Shown piece by piece: positions 59,280 to 64,000 of a DNA stretch of 64,000 nucleotides (the stretch's first letter is position 1; every line of letters begins with the position of its first letter). Location: assembly GCF_963675165.1 (NCBI RefSeq), contig NC_087387.1, forward strand, positions 5,420,990-5,484,989, given 5' to 3'. Origin of the DNA: Halichondria panicea (Eukaryota > Porifera > Demospongiae > Suberitida > Halichondriidae). Under the pieces are notes generated by a model that had not been told where the DNA came from, did not search any database, and worked only from the letters and a program-made list of their open reading frames with translations. The translations under genes and the position numbers were made by a program.

Positions 59280-61277
59280 ATGCAAGCCACAAGCTTATTG
59301 CTGTTGGTTTCTACTACTGCTATTGCTACAGCTCAGCCACAAGGTATATAGTTATGTACTGAATTAGACCACATTATGAATTATGGAATGCAGAATGCCT
59401 CAATAAACAACTTCGTGAATCTATTTCAAATGTCCTTGAGTACTGTTACAATGGAGAATGGAGATGGCTCTGCCTTTCCGCAAACAGCCGATGGGATACT
59501 AATATCACAGTGGCTGCTTGCACACAACTGGGCTTCAGTGACTCTGAGAGTAAGTTAGCTGTCGTTATAGTAGTGGATGAATAAATTCAGGTGGCTCTTA
59601 TTATTTTTAGAAATAACTAGAGGTGTACCACTGACGTGTCATACGCCTCCAATAAAAGTAGTCATTCTGAGTGACTGCAACAGACTGGAACTAACAGAGT
59701 GCATGGTGACACCCAGTGACAGCTGTGGTGATACCGGATGCTCTCTTGTGAAATTAGGGTGCAATACAGGTTGGTCTTGATTATATCAGAGTGAATTTAC
59801 CTAAAACAATTTCAGCTAACTGCACTAAAGGAACTATTAGACTGGTGGGTGGATCCACTGACAGAGAGGGACGAGTGGAAGTGTGTGTGGATGGCAGACG
59901 ATGGAGGACAGTTTACACTGGCAATCAAAAACTGGCAGGAGCTGTTTGTTCACAAATGGGATACATCTTTGAAGGTAACGGAGGATCAATCACATTACTC
60001 TAGCTACATGCATCCAGTATAGAGAGTAGAATATATACCACAAATATGTGAGTAGTTCTGAGTTATACTTATTAAATATCTTGATTAAAAAATCTGCATG
60101 CTGATACCATTGTGTACGTAATAAGCTATCAAAAATGTTTCCATGATAACTTAAGGTGCATAGTGGGTTTGTGGTGATTAAAAAAACAGTATAGCTAAAC
60201 AATTGTAGGGAGTAATCAGTTAGGAAGAGAAAAGACCAACAGTTTCCAGCTAAGGTTTAGGATTTTGTCTCACAACATCTATAGGCATCTTATGAAAGGT
60301 TCACATATCTACACATCCTCCGCAGTGATCAAAATTGCTAGTTTTTAGTGCCGTTTCGGTTGAAGAGAGATTTGAAGAAGATCTTACGGCTAAGTTCCAA
60401 AAATTACACGGAGTAAGCTTGAATAAATTAGTTCCGGAGATAATTGATGTTACACACAATCACCCCCGTTTCCACCTAAATAGATTTCCCACAATAACTT
60501 CTGGGAAATTATTTTTGTAGCTTATTTATTCACCTACAATGGTGTCAGCACAATTTTTTAGAAATGTTTCAATCTTGAGATATACATTTAAGTACAACTA
60601 CTCACACATTTGTGATATTCTACTCTCTAGACTGGATGCACTGTATATCTATCTACAGGAGGCACGGTGGCAGCACTCAACTCATTTCCTCCAGGAGCAA
60701 TCCCAGAGTACAGACTAAACTGTAGACAACAAACCAATAGAGCATGGCGCTGTAGTCCAGTTGAAGAACAGTGGGTCGGCTTTGTGGAGCTTGGAGTTGT
60801 TTGTAATAATGAAGATATAACGAACATCCGAGAAACTACACAGACGTTGCCTACTACAACATTTACTGACAATTTCACCACCTGTACTGCTGGCAGTGGT
60901 GTACTGGCAACTCTCTTACTAGCCATAATTGCTGTTCTTGTTGTCCTACAAGCGGCTACAATGATTGCACTAATCAGCACCTGTGTTGTCTTTAAGAGGA
61001 AACTCAAACAAAAGTAAAGCTATAGCTAACAAAATAAACAATAAATAATACAGTATCCTATAAGCATTGCTTGTGTCTTAATATTATTAGAATGACCATG
61101 ACTACACAACAAGCTGACCTAATCTATGCAGTGGTTGGAAGCTCACAAACTGAAATGAAGATTGACCCCAACATAGCTGCTAACCCAGCGTACGAGGCAG
61201 TTAAGTGTGACCAGGAGGACCACACCTACGATGTCGTCAGTGAGGGCGTGGCTTCAAGACAGAGGAGAGGAAATTAA
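59280..61277 (+). CDS. SRCR receptor S14 (tail type T4), intact
   Basis: Exons 59280-59343, 59394-59549, 59611-59769, 59816-59974, 60659-61013 and 61091-61277; 359 residues, phases consistent. Signal peptide MQATSLLLLVSTTAIATAQ. Two SRCR-type domains, each over two exons: the first with YCYNGEWRWLC, VAACTQLGF and LTECMVTP; the second with RLVGGSTDREGRVEVC, RRWRTVYTG, GAVCSQMGY and ELGVVC. One helix (VLATLLLAIIAVLVVLQAATMIALI), then a tail with NPAYEAVKC and HTYDVVSEGV. Same plan as the array genes but with two domains and a distinct tail, so a sister subfamily. Intron 4 is almost entirely an inverted-repeat element (60009-60640). Confidence 0.9.
60009..60640. mobile_element. 632-bp element with 70-bp terminal inverted repeats
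   Basis: tgcatccagtatagagagta and onward for about 70 bp is mirrored, with some mismatches, by the right end finishing tctctagactggatgca. It fills S14 intron 4. It carries a 61-codon open frame at 60335-60520 with VEERFEEDLTAKFQKLHGV and HNHPRFHLNRFPTITSG, which looks protein-like and may be a captured exon. No transposase seen. Confidence 0.8.
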
Positions 61278-61650
61278 TTGTTGCAAAGATACATAACTTC
61301 AATTGTTGTATAGCTAAACCTATATTTTTCTGTTTAGTGGCTCTTTTTGTTAAGAACATGTACAGGAAACTAAATTGAGAACCACATGATTTGCTGCTAT
61401 TTATACATTCTACCGGAATATAACATAATACCCAGAGATGGTAATAATGATAAGCTTCCTATAATTAGTGACTGCTAAAATAAACAACATGCATGTATGT
61501 ACATAACCCACAAACAGCTGGGGTAGCTAATGCTGCCATTCATTGCCCCAAGTATTGTTCAATATGCAAGCAAGTCTATATACCATTAGACTACATTACA
61601 TCATCTGTAATTGATCTGATTGGCTAAAAACAGTAGATTACATGGAAGCA

Positions 61651-61771
61651 TAATCTACAAGAAGGTACTTATTCTACAGGAAATGGGCGCATATTCTACA
61701 GGAAGTGGACACATATTCTACAGGAAATGGACGCATATTCTACAGGAAGTGACAAATAATTTGCAGGAAGT
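61651..61771. repeat. About 25-bp tandem repeat
   Basis: Five to six units of gcatattctacaggaagtgg with a/g variants. Confidence 0.85.
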
Positions 61772-62315
61772 TCTCAAAAGTTGAAATGAAATTTTTAGTG
61801 AAAGTGACAAGAAGATGACAAAAACATTATAAAAACACAGAATGCAATAGTTTGTTCAGTCAATATCCATTCTTTCCATGTCCACTGTTGCTTTGTATTG
61901 CTTTTTCCAGTTGGGCATGGGCAAGGGGGGCCAGGAAGCATCAAAAACACTTTAGCAGTCGCTTGACACTTTCTATTGAGTTTTTTAAGGTTCCATGCCG
62001 GTCCAGTCTGCTCTATACCCCCTCCACTCCACCACAGAGCTTCATTCTTCTTCTTGTAGTGTTGCAGTCAGTTCTAGCATAGTTCTAGGTTCTTTTTACT
62101 TGTCTGTTCTTTCCAGTATCTTCAAGAAGCGTTTCACAAGCTTTACTAAGTTTTTTCATTGTTTTGAAGCCGTCTTCTTATCTTTTTCTGTCAACTGGTG
62201 TCTCTCACAGCTCTCCAGCTCGTCCAGCTCGCACAAATTCAATTTCTGTTGCTATACGCACCAAACCTGGCTTTTTATAACCACGCCTCGCACATGCGCA
62301 ATGAGGTCCAAGTTA

Positions 62316-62455
62316 GATAGACCACACCTACTCGTAGAATATGCGTCTTAGTAACCACCTTGGTTACGGTTAGATTCCCTCGGCTTTGCGCCTCGGGCTA
62401 ACCGCAACCGCGGAGGTTACATAGACGCATATTCTACTCTTAGGTGTAGTCTATC
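62316..62455. mobile_element. 140-bp MITE
   Basis: About 33-bp imperfect terminal inverted repeats (gatagaccacacctactcgt ... / ... taggtgtagtctatc) and an inner gttacggttag / ctaaccgcaac pair. Confidence 0.75.
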
Positions 62456-62545
62456 CTATACTTGAATTATGCTGACTGGCATAGTAACTAAATGCAAAAA
62501 ATATTGGTGGAAATAGTATGTTTTTGTACGTACTGCAGTACCGCA

Positions 62546-62772
62546 TAGCGCGAAATTTTTGAGGCACTTATATTTTGTGGATTGGCCTCTATAAAAGCCA
62601 ATTCGTTGCACAATGTTTGTGGAATGACTGCTTACCGGAAAGCCGCGCCTTTAAATCTTTGCATGATAGCAGGTAATTCTAATTAGACAACAATTTTCGT
62701 GGACTTAATTTTCGTGTAGAATTCTAACCCACGAAATCCGCGAAAATTAAGCCCCTAAAAAATTTCGCGCTA
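62546..62772. mobile_element. 227-bp MITE
   Basis: tagcgcgaaatttttgaggc at the left and aaaaaatttcgcgcta at the right, with inner ttttcgtgga / ccacgaaa pairs. Non-coding. Confidence 0.75.
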
Positions 62773-63048
62773 TATATGGATTCAATTTTAAATTACTATA
62801 ATTAGACTTAGGTGGCTTCAGGAGGAGGAGTGATTGACAAAGAATGTTTTACTTTCACATTACTTTCACATGTATTACCTTTAGCAGTCAACATCAACAT
62901 AGCAAGCTTATTTTATGCATGCATAGAATAACATGCAGAGGTAATATATATGCATGAGGTTTAACAACATCCTGTACTGACTACAAGATTGGCCAAATCT
63001 AAAGTTTGGAAGTTTATAATAGCCATGCATAGCCATGTAATGTGCAAA

Positions 63049-64000
63049 ATGCAAGCCACAAGCTTATTTTTGTTGGTTGCTACTACTGCTATTGCCACAG
63101 CTCAGTCATCAGGTATATAGTTATGTGTATTATACTTACATGTATATATACTGCACATTCTGAATTATGCAATGCAGAGTGTTTCAATGGACAACTTCGT
63201 GAATCTAATACAACATCACGTTTACTTGAGTACTGTTATGATGGAGAATGGAGATGGATCTGTTTCAAAGGTAGTCAGGGGGATACTGATATGTCAGTGG
63301 CTGCTTGTACAGAACTGGGCTACAGTGATTCTGGTAAGATAACTATCGTAATGGGAATAAATTAACGTGGTTTTTCGTTTTAAAGATAACTGCAATAAGA
63401 TTAGTGTGTACAGTAAATCCTCCAAAAGTGTTCATTCTGAGTGACTGCAAAGAACCAGGACTAACCAATTGCACAGTGACACCTAGTAACAATTGTGCTA
63501 CCCCATGCTTTGTTGGGAGTTTACAAACGTGCAACACAGGTTGAGTCATGATTTTCGGAGTGAATATTCACCTGTATAACAATTTTGAATTTCAGTCAAC
63601 TGTGCTCTTGGAGAGATAAGACTGGTGGGTGGATCTACTGACAGAGAGGGACGAGTGGAGGTGTGTGTGGGTGGTAGGCGATGGAGAACAGTTTGCACTG
63701 GCAGTCAAGAACTGGCAGGAGCTGTTTGTTCACAAATAGGATACATCTTTGAAGGTAACACAGTAGATTGATAAAATAATGTGCTGTGAATTGTATAAGA
63801 TCCACAAACAGGAAGCATTGTGGCAGTAAGTAACACATTTCCTCCTGGAGCATTTCCAGAGTATAGCCTCGAGTGCACACAACTAAGCAATGGATCATGG
63901 CACTGTAGTCCAGTTGAACAACAATGTGACAGATTTGTGGAGCTTGGAGTTGTTTGTATAAACTATGAGGAGTATTATGAACGTTCAAGGAACAGCACAC
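63049..64000 (+). CDS. SRCR receptor S15 (T4 subfamily), runs off the window
   Basis: Exons 63049-63112, 63178-63333, 63386-63539, 63596-63754 and 63812 to beyond 64000. A paralogue of S14: signal peptide MQATSLFLLVATTAIATAQ, YCYDGEWRWIC, AACTELGYSD, LTNCTVTP, RLVGGSTDREGRVEVC, RRWRTVCTG, GAVCSQIGY and ELGVVC. Unlike S14, the second domain keeps the Cys in RTVCTG. Exon 63178-63333 ends in phase 1, but the next exon reads in frame only if entered in phase 0, two bases short of S14, so there may be a frameshift at that junction. Helix and tail lie outside the window. Confidence 0.75.

Larger units (their letters stand above)
61278..63048. other. S14-S15 spacer with several repeats
   Basis: No gene I can support. 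Contains the tandem repeat 61651-61771 and two MITE-like elements (62316-62455 and 62546-62772). The 61850-62290 stretch has long open frames on both strands but many stops in each; on the minus strand tggttataaaaagcc near 62275 looks like a TATA box, followed by a broken Lys/Glu-rich frame. Confidence 0.5.

Noticed and set aside
61651..61771. Regularly spaced repeats that could suggest CRISPR
   Set aside because: Head-to-tail satellite units without unique spacers, in a spliced eukaryotic genome.
61852..62351. Overlapping 76- and 118-codon plus-strand frames rich in Ser/Phe
   Set aside because: Low-complexity pyrimidine-rich sequence with no signal or domain; the minus strand is also interrupted.

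Overview
The window reads as an AT-rich metazoan nuclear genome with short spliced genes, most likely a demosponge. Amphimedon queenslandica or a close relative is my best guess. The basis is GT-AG introns often of 40-70 bp, kinase plus coiled-coil plus kelch proteins, and a large family of SRCR (scavenger receptor cysteine-rich) receptors. The organism is an inference; I matched no species marker.

Layout. Positions 1-15.2k hold a duplicated block, all on the minus strand. It contains two kinase/coiled-coil/kelch genes (3284-8311 and 9456-12698) and two copies of the 3' exons of an arylsulfatase (620-1924 and 13429-15170). The second kelch domain is interrupted by an in-frame TGA. Each sulfatase copy has its own frameshift.

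Positions 15.9-53.7k hold a plus-strand SRCR receptor array, numbered here S1-S12. Each gene has a signal peptide exon, two or three SRCR-type domains each split over two exons, a Thr/Ser-rich stalk, one membrane helix and a cytoplasmic tail with several tyrosine motifs. There are several tail types: T5 in S1, T1 in S2, T2 in S3/S6/S8/S10/S12 and T3 in S5/S7/S9/S11. From S5 to S12 the tails strictly alternate T3-T2-T3-T2, with a decayed T1 tail exon after S3, S6, S8 and S10. So the array grew by duplicating a T3-T2-(T1 relic) unit. By exon phase and open frames S1, S2, S5, S7, S8, S9 and S12 look intact. S3, S4, S6, S10 and S11 are broken.

Positions 55.1-57.2k (minus) hold six exons encoding the N-terminal half of an arylsulfatase A-type enzyme, including the CSPSR active-site motif. 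Its last exon ends in phase 1. The first exon of the C-terminal half, 40 kb away at 15170, begins in the matching phase and continues the protein alignment. The whole S1-S12 array therefore lies between exons 6 and 7 of one sulfatase gene on the opposite strand, either as nested genes in a giant intron or as an insertion that split the gene.

Positions 57.8-64k hold a second SRCR subfamily (tail type T4): a relic (about 58.05-58.43k), the intact gene S14 (59280-61277) and S15, which runs off the end.

Introns and intergenic DNA are full of MITE-like inverted-repeat elements and microsatellites. I saw no rRNA, tRNA or CRISPR array.
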